From Yponomeuta sedellus (Eukaryota; Arthropoda; Insecta; Lepidoptera; Yponomeutidae): a stretch of 64,000 bases of DNA. The stretch lies in assembly GCA_934045075.1 (NCBI GenBank), contig OW203724.1:4551908-4615907 (forward strand), given 5' to 3'. Of this stretch, positions 48,730 to 60,471 are shown piece by piece. Made by a program: the position numbers and the translations under genes. Each line of letters begins with the position of its first letter. Positions within the stretch are counted from its first letter, which is position 1. The notes below the pieces were generated by a model. That model was not told where the DNA came from, ran no database searches, and saw nothing but the letters and a program-made list of their open reading frames with translations.

Positions 48730-48778
48730 TAAGTATCGTGGTGATAGCACCACGATACTTAGCGCCATAGGGTGGCGC
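48730..48778 (+). promoter_or_regulatory. Two adjacent stem-loops in the GCC1 3' UTR
   Basis: TAAGTATCGTGGTG-ATAG-CACCACGATACTTA (48730-48761) is a perfect 14-bp stem with a tetraloop. The very next base begins GCGCCA-TAGGG-TGGCGC (48762-48778). They start 46 nt after the stop codon. Function unknown; they could be a MITE core or an RNA element. Confidence 0.6.
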
Positions 48779-49114
48779 CGGAAATTGTCGACAGGCGCTT
48801 AAAGTACTGATAAAACAAGCTGGGCTCCGCGGGTCACATCCGAGGGCACCGCGGAAGTCCTACCAACCCTTGAGGTCGCTGTCGTCGGATTACGCTGAGG
48901 AGGACATCGTCATCATCAATATACTGATGCAAGGATACCAGAGACATGGCCTACAATGCTCTTCTCAAGTACCGTTTGATGTACATTGCAAAGATACTTC
49001 GATAAGAGCAGAGTCATAGCGGAACGCCGCCGTGTTGTCCGCGCTTTCGTATACCATGAATATCGGAGACCATTTGAACTTATATTGTATAAAGTTTTGT
49101 TATGAAAGTTACTA

Positions 49115-49120
49115 AATAAA
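49115..49120 (+). promoter_or_regulatory. GCC1 polyadenylation signal
   Basis: First AATAAA after the stop codon, giving a 3' UTR of about 450 bases. It is followed by AT-rich sequence. Confidence 0.65.
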
Positions 49121-49135
49121 ATAATGCATAATATA

Positions 49136-51666
49136 CCAACCAACAGCCGTGTTGCCCTACTGTGTATTTCCAAGGATAGGTAGTAAGTTGTTAGGATAGA
49201 CAAAGCGTTACCGCCGAGGTACAGTTATAAAGGTGCAGATAGATCGAATATAATAAACGGTCGTAAAAATACCTATCAGCGTTGCAGAGATCAAACTCAA
49301 CAAAAGCTAAGTGGTCGTATTGTAGTACAACGTAATGTATAAGTGGGTACCTGTGTGATGGTTAACTTTGCTAAAATAAAATTCTGTTGGTAAGTAATTG
49401 CACGTGGAACCTGGTCCACGTCAACGCTTTGCTTCTTATCCAAATAGCGTCCTTTATGCTTAGCATACACGTTTTAAACCCCTCTCGATGACATCGAATG
49501 AGAGACGTAGGAGTATTTGCCATGTCCAAAGTACGACCATGGCAGCTGAGACTCGAGATAGCCAATAGACGGGTTATTCCTATCTGTTACCCTAAATGTA
49601 AAGGTAGGAAACGTATGTACGAGAATTTACGCTAAGTTGGGTAAATAATAGGCATCTTCATCTATACTCTCTTCCAATTTATCACCTTAAAAATGTACAG
49701 TTGACTAGTAGTCACACGTAATGTACTTTTATGCCACACCTGGCAGTAAAGTGGCTTTTACCGCACGCTGCGCGTACGGAACAAGCCGCTTTCTGGCCAA
49801 GTGTAGACATAAAAAGATGTACACAACACGGGAGGTAATAAAGAAAGCTCTCGATCGCATATTTACGTCCCTCGCTTGCAGCTCGGGCCGCAAACTTCTG
49901 CGATCTCGGCCTTTCTTTGTATTACCACCCTAGTTGTGTAATATATTTGCTCGTAAAGTGGTTGTAATTACACCAATTTCAATATCGTAATGTATCTCAT
50001 TACGTACTTGTGCGATAATGTAATGTAAAAGGCACGTGTTTTTTTAAATAAAGTTTTAAGATACTCCGTCTAAAAATGAACGATACTTTTAAAAATCTTA
50101 GCAAAGAGGTTTTATATCAAGAAAGTGGTCAATATTTTATGAATAAAATTCACTTTGGGAAATAAAATATAACAAATAAACATTTAATTCTTTAATTTAA
50201 TTAATTTTGACAATAAATTACAACCATTTATCTGTAACAAAAATATTAATTTACTTTATTAGTAATACTGGCTGTTTTTGTACCTTTGCCTAAAAAAAAA
50301 GTTGATGCGCGCGCATCGCTTATTTGTGGACAAGTAAAAATAAATCCGCGCGCTTTTTCTTTTCGATGTATTGTTTTTATTTGAAAATGTCGTCAAGTAG
50401 TGATGATAACAAAGTCAGAAATTTATTAATTTCCTCGTAAATATGTTATAAAACGTCGTATGACATACCTACGTGTGCTTTGAAAATTACAGCCTCTGCT
50501 TCCTTATAGCCCTCGCCGATGGCTCGGGTTAGTAATATCGCCTCGGCTGTAATTTTCAACTTACCGCACTTATATCATAATGTACTATTACAAAAGACTT
50601 GTTATGAAGAGCATAAACATTTCGGAAATATCATCGACCAGATGACTTTAATGTTAGTGATGATTGCTTATATCTAAGACAACAACCATTAGCATTACGT
50701 GAACATTGACAGGTGTATCTGGATTATCTATACTAACTTTTGGTAAATTTTGGGTAGGATTAGTAAACGTAATCAAAAAATATACTTAAGTAAAAAAACT
50801 GTTCTATGATTCCATTACATTTACATTTTTGTTGCATTTACATTTTTGTACCTATTACATTTTTGTTGATGTTTATGTTGACTATCTTCTTTGATACTTA
50901 CTCAAATCAATTTGTAGTATAACAATCATACCAATATAGATAAGGTACAGTACTACACATCATGAAAGTCCTTTCGGGAATCTACGTTCGCGCAGACTAG
51001 GAAGAAGTGTAACGAAAGTACCCGTAGCTATAAGTGAATTCAACATTATATTTAACCGATACGGTTAAGGTGCAGAATTGATTGCCGCATTAGCGCTACC
51101 TATTAATAGTCACCTGCATCGATGACGTTGAATCAACCAATAGCAACAAAGGCGCGCGGCCTGCGATAAAATGAAACTATCTGATTGGTCGATCAACTTG
51201 CCGCACATCCAAAATTTGTTCATCTGCGCAGGTACATCCGCGAGACTTATTTCTTGTGTAGCACTGTACCTATGATTGACAAGCTTAACTGTACCTAGGG
51301 TGAAAAATCTGAACAAGAATATAAAATAAATTCTATTTTTTAACCTAGTATAGAGTAAATTCTCGGACATACGTTTCCCAGAATCCACCCTAGTGTGAAT
51401 TTTCTAGGGTAACATATCGGAATAACCGCAATAAACTGCGGTCTTGTCTACCTAAAGGTAGTAGTTATTGCCGTATTACATAAAAGTGTTGTATTGTTAT
51501 TTGACAACACTTTAATTTTTTTTACTGATAAATAGTTCTATGTGTTCAATATTGGGACATGAAAATTAGGAGTCTTCTTTATGTAATTCGAAGTTTTAAT
51601 CATCAGTAAAATAATAAATACATGAAGCGAAGATTAAAAATAAAACGATGCTTTCAGCAAGCGGCT
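49136..51666. other. Intergenic region downstream of GCC1
   Basis: No host gene recognised. 49725-49945 is the relative of the 30720-30890 repeat. 50487-50565 is a small palindromic element with GAAAATTACAGCC and its complement. The rest is AT-rich with short open frames without recognisable content. Confidence 0.55.
49725..49945 (+). repeat. Repeat shared with 30720-30890 (inverted)
   Basis: GCCACACCTGGCAGTAAAGT, GTGTAGACATAAAAAGATGT, GGAGGTAATAAAGAAAGCTC and CGCAAACTTCTGCGATCTCG match nearly base for base, with an extra 25-bp stretch near 49770. The shared block is short and GC-richer than the flanks. Confidence 0.75.
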
Positions 51667-53685
51667 TTAGAGAGCAAAGAGTATTTAAACACTATGTTTT
51701 AAGAGACGGGACCTCCCTATATGCTTTTGTAATGAGTTTAGCCTCGTTAGCAATACCAACCAATAGAGCAAAAAATGCAATATCAAAAATAAGTGCTACC
51801 AACATAATAACTTGTCTGTGCAATAGGGACTTTCACTTACATTACTACATTTATCGATGTCGATAAATTATCATCCAGGGGCTTCGCAGTCAGCCTAAAT
51901 TAATAAAAATCAATATTTTCAATAAAACGACAAATGAAATTAGTATTTTATTATTTATTATCAAATCACAATAATTGTGGACAAGGTCTATTGAATTTAT
52001 TTCAGCAGCTATTTGGGTTTTCTTTAGAGGTGTCCAATCTGAGCGAACTTCATCAATCGGTGGTTTGGATTCAGGTGCTGAAATCGTAAAAAAAGTGGAT
52101 TCGTTATTGATTAATATGTTTGTAAACTATGCTACTTACCGGAATAGTTCTGATATGCTGAGATTCCAGGCCACAATAATTGTGGTCAAATCCTGCTGGA
52201 CCAATAGCAACAGCTGATATTTTGGCTGCTGTACAAGGTGCTGAAAATGATAACACTTTGTAATTTATCAAAGTAAACAAACACTAGTTACAAAAAACTT
52301 CAGCGATACATGAAAAGTCCAGAGTACAAATACCAGAGTTCTTTGGTGAAGCTCGACAACTAATAGGTTTTTGTATAGCTGAATCTGAAAATAAACAATT
52401 GCAAGAATACACTATTTTTATTTTTAATGCACTAACCCGTGCTAAGGAACAAATTTAAAAACCTATTTAGAGGCTAAAAATTTCACCCATGCCGGGATTC
52501 GAACCCGCAACCTCTGGCTATCCGTACCAGCGCTCTACCAATTGAGCCAATGGGCGACTCACGGCATCAGTGAAATTTCGAACCTCTTTACAATATTCTC
52601 TGTATTACGTACAGGCAGCGACATCTGACTTAAGCAAATTGCATTACTTACAGCCCCGACTACCTACTTTGCAGTTAGGTTTAACATCGGAACGATATCA
52701 CTGTACTGTACCCACATGATTACACTATTTTTATTTTTAATGCACTAACCCGTGCTAAGGAACAAATTTAAAAACCTATTTAGAGGCTAAAAATTTCACC
52801 CATGCCGGGATTCGAACCCGCAACCTCTGGCTATCCGTACCAGCGCTCTACCAATTGAGCCAATGGGCGACTCACGGCATCAGTAAAATTTCGAACCTCT
52901 TTACAATATTCTCTGTATTACGTACAGGCAGCAACATCTGACTTAAGCAAATTGCATTACTTACAGCCCCGACTACCTACTTTGCAGTTAGGTTTAACAT
53001 CGGAACGATATCACTGTACCCACATGATTACACTATTTTTATTTTTAATGCACTAACCCGTGCTAAGGAACAAATTTAAAAACCTATTTAGAGGCTAAAA
53101 GTTTCACCCATGCCGGGATTCGAACCCGCAACCTCTGGCTATCCGTACCAGCGCTCTACCAATTGAGCCAATGGGCGACTCACGGCATCAGTGAAATTTC
53201 GAACCTCTTTACAATATTCTCTGTATTACGTACAGGCAGCGTTATTTAACATAATTTATGATCTTGCTCTTGTGCAAGATTAGAAAAACTGTAGCCAGAA
53301 ATACTTACCGGTCTTTATCCCTAGGAAATTTACTCATAAACTTTCTTTTGGTACCTACCCTTTGACCGGCTGCATCTTATTTTACAAATGGCACAAGTTC
53401 GACACCATCCGATCAGTGCCATTATTGAAAGAAAATCACTAAACACTGTACAACAAAATACACACAGCTAGATATTGAACAAACTTAAAACACAAAAAAA
53501 TTAAACTAGAAAACGTTCTAATATGGCCGCGTTCCGCCATATTTGTTGTGTTTTCAGTTTGACATTGACAGCAAAGAAAGAGTAAGTAGTATTATAGAGT
53601 GAGACAAATATATGTCCGCCATTAAAACGGGGCTAAATGCGAACAAATAATTCAAAGTTCCTACTTGCGCTAGGCTGTTAGAGAG
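51667..53685 (-). mobile_element. THAP-bearing DNA element, copy C, centre replaced by three SINEs
   Basis: TTAGAGAG at 51667-51674 and 53678-53685 flanks 51675-53677. The left end (CAAAGAGTATTTAAA, GAGACGGGACC) and right end (CTACTTGCGCTAGGCTG) match copies A and B. About 0.9 kb of the centre, including the second THAP exon, is missing, and three tandem T1 SINEs (52409-53240) stand in its place. Remaining gene segments correspond to the last exons (51990-52240) and the first exon (53310-53420). Confidence 0.85.
52409..53240 (-). repeat. Three tandem T1 SINE copies (periods 313 and 308 bp)
   Basis: Units start at 52409, 52722 and 53030 with ACACTATTTTTATTTTTAAT. Each carries a minus-strand tRNA-like head (GGGATTCGAACCCGCAACCT, CCAGCGCTCTACCAATTGAG). 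They are almost identical; the first has a CTGTA duplication and the third stops at CAGGCAGCG. Such identity implies recent tandem duplication, not independent insertions. Confidence 0.93.
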
Positions 53686-54264
53686 GAATGAAAAAACAAT
53701 ACAAAAGCAATTCGCTGCATTTTCGATATTTAAAATAATTTCTTTTCTTCTTTAATTTCACCCATAGAGTACGGAGGTCAGCATTCCGAACACTATGCAC
53801 TAGTATAGTAAAATTTAGAAACACTAATGCAAGAATCAAGAACACAAAAAAGATTACCTTAGAGAGATTAAGAATAAAGATAAGATTACCTTAAAAAAGA
53901 TTAAGAAAATGATAGACGGAATTAAAATATATAAAAAAAATATGTAAATAGGTTGATGGCATAAACCAATGTCCAGGGCGTTAGCAGCTATACAAATAAA
54001 ATTCGCCAAGAAATACTGAAAACCACTAAAGCAAATCCACAACAACCAAACGTGATCAGTGAAGTCAGTCTGTCACACAAAGGTAACCGGGCATTTTTGA
54101 CCCGGTACATCAAAGTTCACGGCCATTATTCAAATGTGGTTCGTTTTGAAGGGTTAGGGTTACCATTTCACGGAATGTTTTTATTTTAACCCAAATGTAT
54201 GGAGAAAAAAAGTTATGTTGTTCAACACAAAATGCATATTTTTCCCAATAATTTATTTTCAATC
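53686..54264. other. Spacer between THAP element copies C and B
   Basis: AT-rich, with a short direct repeat of AGATTACCTTA (53851, 53881). No gene or known element. Confidence 0.5.
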
Positions 54265-56215
54265 ATTACTACCAGCCTAGCGCAAGTAGGAACTTTGAAA
54301 TTTTTGTTCGCATTTAGCCCCGTTTTAATGGCGGACATATTTTTGTCTCACTCTTTAATACTACTTACTCTTTCTTTGCTGTCAATGTCAAACTGAAAAC
54401 ATAACAAATATGGCGGAACGCGGCACATATTAGAACGTTTTCTAGTTAAAATTTTTGTGTTTTAAGTTTGTTCAATATCTAGCTGTGTGTATCTTGTTGT
54501 ACAGTGTTTAGTGATTTTCTTTTAATATTGGCATTGATCGGATGGTGTCGAACTTGTGCCATTTGTAAAATAAGATGCAGCCGGTCAAAGGGTACCAAAA
54601 GAAAGTTTATGGGTAAATTTCCTAGGGATGAAGACCGGTAAGTATTTCTGGCTACAGTTTTTGTCATCTTGCACAAGAGCAAGATCATAAATTATGTTAA
54701 ATAACGTAATTAATATACTATGAGAAAAATACTCAGATGTTTCAATGTCATAGTGATGTGCCATACACATATTCAATATCGATAAAAAAATATCTGATAA
54801 GTACCTTGGTCAGAATTACTACTCAGTGTATGACGGGTGAATTGCTGTAAGCCATAACAATGTTTCAACGATGCACTATTAGTGGCTGCATTGAATGTTG
54901 TTTTTTTTTTTAGATGCAGACAATGGGTGAAAATTGTGGAAGATCTTATATCGTATATCCCCATCGAAAAACTCCACCAACATAAATATGTTTGTAGAGA
55001 TCATTTCCGGCCGAAAGATTTTTACAACTATTTTAAAAGGAAGCCGATTAAAGAAATGGTGAGTTGTGTTATAAACTTATAATGTAACACTTACTACATT
55101 TCATGAATAATTATGTAATAAAACACAAAATACGCCTTGCTTTACGTCGAACATTTGAATATATTTTGCTCCGTCATTTAGAACGCAATATTATTATTAC
55201 GTCTTAATACGTAAATGACATACTTTGATAAACATTGTTTTACAGGGCTGTATCTTCTCTACTTATAAATGCGCCTCCTCTTCCTGATTACTTACTAGCT
55301 GAGTTTCCTTACCACGTAGCCACGTCGCATCACTTGAAACTGGTTAGTGATTGGAATTACTAAAATATATTTTTTACTAATTTTTAACTTAAAATATTTT
55401 TTTATAAAAATGTATTTGATAGTTACATAGTCAATTATGCAGTTATGTGGTAAACAGGAACAAACTATTTTTTTTTCGGACTATTCTTGCAATTGTTTAT
55501 TTTCAGATTCAGCTATACAAAAACCTATTAGTTGTCGAGCTTCACAAAACAACTCTGGTACGTAGACTTTTCATGTATCGCTGAAGTTTTTTGTAACTAG
55601 TTTGTTTACTTTGATAAATTACAAAGTGTTATCATTTTCAGCACCTTGTACAGCAGCCAAAATATCAGCTGTTGCTATTGGTCCAGTAGGGTTTGACCAC
55701 AATTATTGTGGCCTGGAATCTCAGCATATTTATCAGAACTATCCCGGTAAGTAGCATAGTTTACCAACAAATTAATAATCAATAACGACTCAACTTTTTT
55801 TGACGATTTCAGCACCTGAATCCAAACCACCGATTGATGAAGTTCGCTCAGATTGGACACCTCTAAGGAAAAACCAAATAGCTGCTGAAATAAATTCAAT
55901 AGACCTTGACCACAATTATTGTGATTTGATAATCAATAATAAAATACTAATTTCATTTGTCGTTTTATTGAAAACATTGATTTTTATTAATTTTATTAGG
56001 CTAACTGCGGAGCCCCTGGATGAAAATTTATCGATATCGATAAATGTAGTACCAATGTAACGGGACGTCCCTAATGCACAGACAAGTTGTTATGTTGGTA
56101 GCACTTTTGACATTGCATTTTTGCTCTATTGGTTGGTATTGCTAACGGGGCTAAACTCATTACAAAAGCATATAAGGAGGTCCCGTCTCTTATTTATATG
56201 CTCTGTGATTACTAC
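54265..56215 (+). mobile_element. THAP-bearing DNA element, copy B, with 8-bp target duplication
   Basis: ATTACTAC at 54265-54272 and 56208-56215 flanks 54273-56207 (1935 bp). The ends are CAGCCTAGCGCAAG and ATATGCTCTGTG. It is inverted relative to copy A and nearly identical to it, introns included. Copy B keeps the 3' region with AATAAA at 55938-55943 that copy A has lost. A TATCGATATCGATA palindrome lies near 56025. Confidence 0.88.
54546..56060 (+). pseudogene. THAP-domain gene inside element copy B
   Basis: Putative exons: up to 54637, 54914-55058, 55246-55342, 55507-55557, 55642-55746, 55813 to about 56060, all with GT/AG borders. The first two encode a THAP C2CH finger (CRTCAICK, FPRDEDRC, RQWVKIVEDL, YVCRDHF). 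Exons 4-6 join in one phase and encode SCRASQNNS, PVGFDHNYCGLES and PPIDEVRSDWTPLRKNQI. Exons 2 to 3 and 3 to 4 do not join in frame, and the ATG at 54544 is out of frame with the finger. No transposase catalytic domain is seen. Probably a decayed or captured THAP gene carried by a non-autonomous element. Confidence 0.65.
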
Positions 56216-57840
56216 TGTGTTAGGCTTACTGGCGCTCGTAAGGCGCAATACACACTACAGTACAGAGGTTAGCAGCCCTCTCTTTCTCACAATAAGCCCA
56301 ATACCGGTTTCACTGTGCGCTGACTCGCCAACTTAGCATTTTTATAGCTAGATCAAGCTATTATTTGGTGTCAGACAGCTGTGGTAAAAATGCTGCTTTA
56401 ACTGTTTTTGCCTAAAAATGTACTCCATAAAATGGGCACTGCTGAAATATATTCGATTCGATTTTTTTTTATATACTTAAATTATTATTTTGCAAAAAAT
56501 TTTTTTTCCATAGTTTTGAGGAATATGACAGATCTCAATGGGTAGTATTTATGGTCTTTAGCATACTCTGAGTAGTTTCGTTAGTGGTCGCTGGTGGGTC
56601 ACAGGTCTGAACAAAATGCCCCTTAACCTTTTGACAGCTCTATCTGGATATTGAGTTCACAGTATACCTATATATTTTGGTCTACTGCTTACAGAGTACT
56701 GTAACCGTCGTAGGACGTCACGCACAGAAAATAAGGCCCATGTTTTGATTTCATTAGCTCTAAAATTGAAAATACTGCTATTTGGATAAAAACCTCGAAA
56801 TGGTTTTCGATTAAGCCTATGTAACAAATTCTTTCTTTCGCGAATTGCGTAGCAAATATCTAAACATCTTCACAAACTTTCACGTTTCTACTATTAGTAG
56901 GATTTATATCTATGCTCACCCAAAATTCGGTTATTGTCATACCTGTTATATTGTTGTTTCTGTTATTCCTATAACAGAAACTACACTATTACTAAACACT
57001 ATTTCGCTTTATGGCAAAATAAACTTGGAACCTTTTTACACCGTATTTGTTATTTATTTTCTTTCTGTTCTGGATATTTATATAATGATGATGTCGTCCA
57101 TGCCGATCCGGCTACGGCGACTGTAGTGGGACCATCAGGCTTCGTTGATGTGCCCGAGTGTGGCTGACGTAAGCAATCTTTGCAGTAAACGTACGTCCGC
57201 ACCACATTTTAAAATTCCGTTAACATAATTGTAATGTATTGCCGCAGGTGGTCGGCCTATTTATATAATAGGCATTACACGTATAGGCTATACGTTTCAC
57301 TGCAGGGGACAGGTCTTCTCTCAGATTGGCAATTTCACACGCTGAGGTTTTTGAACACTTCAGACGCTCCGGTTTCCTCATGACGTTTTCCTTCACTCAG
57401 CGAGTGGTAACTATTTCTCCTATAATTTCACAAATTTGTAAATAATTATTTAAGTCAAAAATTTTAATCACTTACTCAAGATTTTTAGATTTCGAAATTG
57501 ATACCTACTGTCCCTTGAGACAATACAGTTGTCTTTACATACAGTCGGCAGTTGTAACATAAACATAGTTTTTTGGAAGCGGTATATTATATTTTATTTT
57601 TATATCTAGAACCGCATAAGCTTGTTCGCGCAAGGGAACGTGTTTATTTACTCTTTGACAACTATATCTGTCCCTTTCCTCACGCATTGGCACTTTTGGA
57701 TGATTGCCTTAACGATAAAATGTAAGTTTTGTAAAGATGTATGTTTCAATTAAAACACAATTTTATACCTTAAAAATATCTTATTTCACTGAACAGAGCT
57801 CGCTCTATCACTGCACTAAGCGCTTTGTAAGACGGAGTTT
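56216..57840. other. Intergenic, no recognised gene
   Basis: AT-rich. TTTCCTCATGACGTTTTCCT at about 57372 belongs to the common lepidopteran repeat tail also seen at 58910 and, inverted, 59640 and 62580. Short open frames have no recognisable content. Confidence 0.5.
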
Positions 57841-57942
57841 ACACGTTCAGTCTGGCGACAATTCAGTCCATGACCTTGATCAAGATCGGATTGATGCCAG
57901 ACTGATGAAGCATCAAAATATTCGAATATCCGTCAGCCTGGT

Positions 57943-57980
57943 CCATCAGTCCACTGAATAGGCCGTCAGTGGACTGATGG
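57943..57980. repeat. 15-bp inverted repeat in a CAGTCTG/CAGACTG-rich element
   Basis: CCATCAGTCCACTGA (57943-57957) pairs exactly with 57966-57980. Around it (57835-58015) CAGTC/GACTG words recur many times, suggesting a MITE with satellite-like ends. Confidence 0.7.
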
Positions 57981-58018
57981 AGTCAGTCTGCCGTCAGTCT
58001 AACGAGACTGATAGAATT

Positions 58019-58634
58019 GACCAACCCGGACTTGGCCCCCGTGGTGGAGTATGGCCTAACCTTCCTGCGATGCCGGAAGAGACCCGTGCCCCAGCAGTGG
58101 GGACATACAAGGGTTGATAACGTAACGTAACCGGTTAAATCGATCATGTCGCATGCAAAATTATCGATTTATCCGGTTAACTCGAGTTAAATGCTAACCC
58201 GGGCTGACGCAAGTGGGCCTTAGAGACGTGCAACACTTTTGCCGTCAACCGAGTCATCTTCAGCTGCCAGCATTGGTCGCCGAGCCGTACCCGCATTCTG
58301 TCGATAGGTCAAGGGCTGCGGCCCACCGATTCCGACAGCTTTGGTGTAGTGCACAGTTCGATCATCATAGTACAGGAGACAGTATCAAAATTAATTTCGA
58401 GCATACAGCGCTTTTGCTGCTTCTGCTAACGTAGAAGATGGTCATTGTAGGTTAGAATGTCATTGTGTTTTTTTCATTCTTCATCCACTTCGCGCCTCAG
58501 AGCAATAATCCTATTGTATAGGATTAATGCAAATACCTAAGTAATTTTAGTGGTGGAGTATGGCCTAACCTTCCTGCGATGCAGGAAGAGAGGGCCCGTG
58601 CCCCAGCAGCGGGGACAAGTGGGGTTGATAACGA
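58019..58634 (+). repeat. Two 5S-like SINE tail fragments
   Basis: 58019-58122 (CAACCCGGACTTGGCCCCCG, GAGTATGGCCTAACCTTCCT, CAAGGGTTGATAACG) and 58549-58634 (GGAGTATGGCCTAACCTTCC, GCAGGAAGAGAGGGCCC). Between them is AT-rich sequence with no feature. Confidence 0.75.
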
Positions 58635-58739
58635 TAAGTAAATTTTATGTAGTCGTAGGTATAATAATAATAATAATATTGGCCTTTTTGCATCTACTTA
58701 ATGAGATGATTTATACAGCGTCCAGTGGTATCTTCACTC

Positions 58740-59100
58740 ACACTAGATGGGTGAAGGGACCACCCCGACGTTGTAGTGCCTGGGTCATGGTTTTTTTTTA
58801 TAGATGGTGTAGGCTTGCCCAGCACCTATACCATCCTGACAGCCTAGTCGGCCTAGCCCACAGGAAAGACTAGTCAATACGTGCGGAGCCAACCAAGCTG
58901 CGGGTTTCCTCACGATGTTTTCCTTCACAGTTAGCGTGTGGTATTGCGACTACAAATTCGCAAATGTACGTAACTTTGAAATTAAACCAAGTCATTGGTA
59001 CATGCCCGCACTCGGGATCGAACCTGGGGCTCTCGCTTGCCAGTCTATGGTTCTACCCACTGAGCTACCACCGCTCGTGGTAGCTCAGTGGGTAGTCGTA
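58740..59100. repeat. Lepidopteran dispersed repeats ending in a tRNA-like palindrome
   Basis: 58740-58930 matches 47710-48105 (inverted). 58905-59060 carries TTTCCTCACGATGTTTTCCT and a minus tRNA-like head (GGGATCGAACCTGGGGCTC). CTACCCACTGAGCTACCAC (59053-59071) is exactly inverted at 59077-59095 across CGCTC. Confidence 0.7.
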
Positions 59101-59829
59101 GGTACATGTACAATAAATGTATTTATTTTAGCTGTATAGTGTGTATTTTATGTCTACGTATTTGGTATATGAGTTGTTAGACTATGTAATTTTATTGTTA
59201 TACAGTTGTACATAATTTTGTCATAAAAATTATGTACAGCAATTGTACATAATTTTTATGACATGGATGGGGATCCATTATCCACGTTAGCTGGAAAAAA
59301 ATACTTATTAGTATTAAAGTCGCTTTTGGACAAAGCGAGTAGGTACGAGTATAAAGAATTTTTCAATTAAATTAAATTCCACCAAAAAGTCATGAAATGC
59401 TTTTCAGCAAAAAAAGAATTTTAGCTCCACAATCATGATTTTTAATTGATGCAATTAATATGTCGATGTCAATATCGCTGCCATACCTACATGATTATTT
59501 TTACGAGTACGCGCTTCGTCTATTAGAGAAGTCGATAATTTAATTCTTATGTTTTAGTCTTTACAAAGTTGTATTGAAATACATAGGTAAAGCAAAACCT
59601 GAAAGTAGTAGCAATACCACTCGCTAACTGAGAAGGAAAACATCGTGAGGAAACCTGAGTGTTTGAGGTGTATTTGATGCGTGGTAATTAAGCTCATATT
59701 TTATCTGTGTGAGAAGGCCTGTGCCCTGCAAGAATAAGGGCAAGATAAAACAAGGGTACATACATGACCGCGGCTTTCAGACGACACAGATTTCAGCGTA
59801 TATTTAAAATGGTTTAAATTAACACGTTG

Positions 59830-60063
59830 AAAATCTATACTATAAAAATGAATCGCTGAATGTGTTGGTAAGCGCAAATCTCGAGAGCAGTTGAATCGAT
59901 TTCGCTAATTCTTTGTTTAGAACATTCCTTGAAGCACGGGGATGGTTCTTACGGAGAGAAAAATAAATAAATAGGCGGGACGAAGTTCGCTGGGTCAGCT
60001 AGTTATGCAATAATTGTGATTTGTTTTGTTGGATGTACAAAACAAATCACAATTATTGCATAA
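59830..60063 (+). repeat. Repeat ending GGGTCAGCTAGT, followed by a perfect 27-bp inverted repeat
   Basis: 59830-60003 (ATACTATAAAAATGAATCGC, GAATCGATTTCGCTAATTCT, GACGAAGTTCGCTGGGTCAG, CTAGT) recurs inverted at 61528-61725. The CTAGT end could fit a Helitron but no conserved hairpin was confirmed. Directly after it, 60003-60029 and 60037-60063 are exactly complementary (GCAATAATTGTGATTTGTTT). Confidence 0.65.
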
Positions 60064-60164
60064 GAACGACATTTAATTACACTGTACAGTACTGACACCA
60101 CATGAATTAAATAAATAAAATACTTCAACGCAACACAATCACAAGCCATCGTCACAATCCGTGT

Positions 60165-60310
60165 ATTGTGGTCCCAAACTAGGATACCCCGTGCTATGCT
60201 AACTAGGTAAGGGCATAACAACTTGGAAATACACTCAGACTGAGCAGCCCCCAGCGGGAATCGAATTCACTACCTTCGGCATGGTAATCAGACGTGATAA
60301 AACACTAGTC
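60165..60310 (-). repeat. Fragment of the TTTGGGACC tRNA-like SINE
   Basis: GTGGTCCCAAACTAGGATAC and GCGGGAATCGAATTCACTAC (B box on minus) match the family seen at 7433-7660. Confidence 0.6.
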
Positions 60311-60471
60311 CAACGATGCAGTCATTGCTTAGATTTCATCGGTATATACTCGTAAAGTGCTCGTAAAACTTTACCTATCTAGAAAATTACCATTTGGTAC
60401 ACAGGGATCTTGAATTACTACAGTCCAATACAGTCCAGGGCAGGATTAACCATTAGCAAGGGCCCCTTAGA

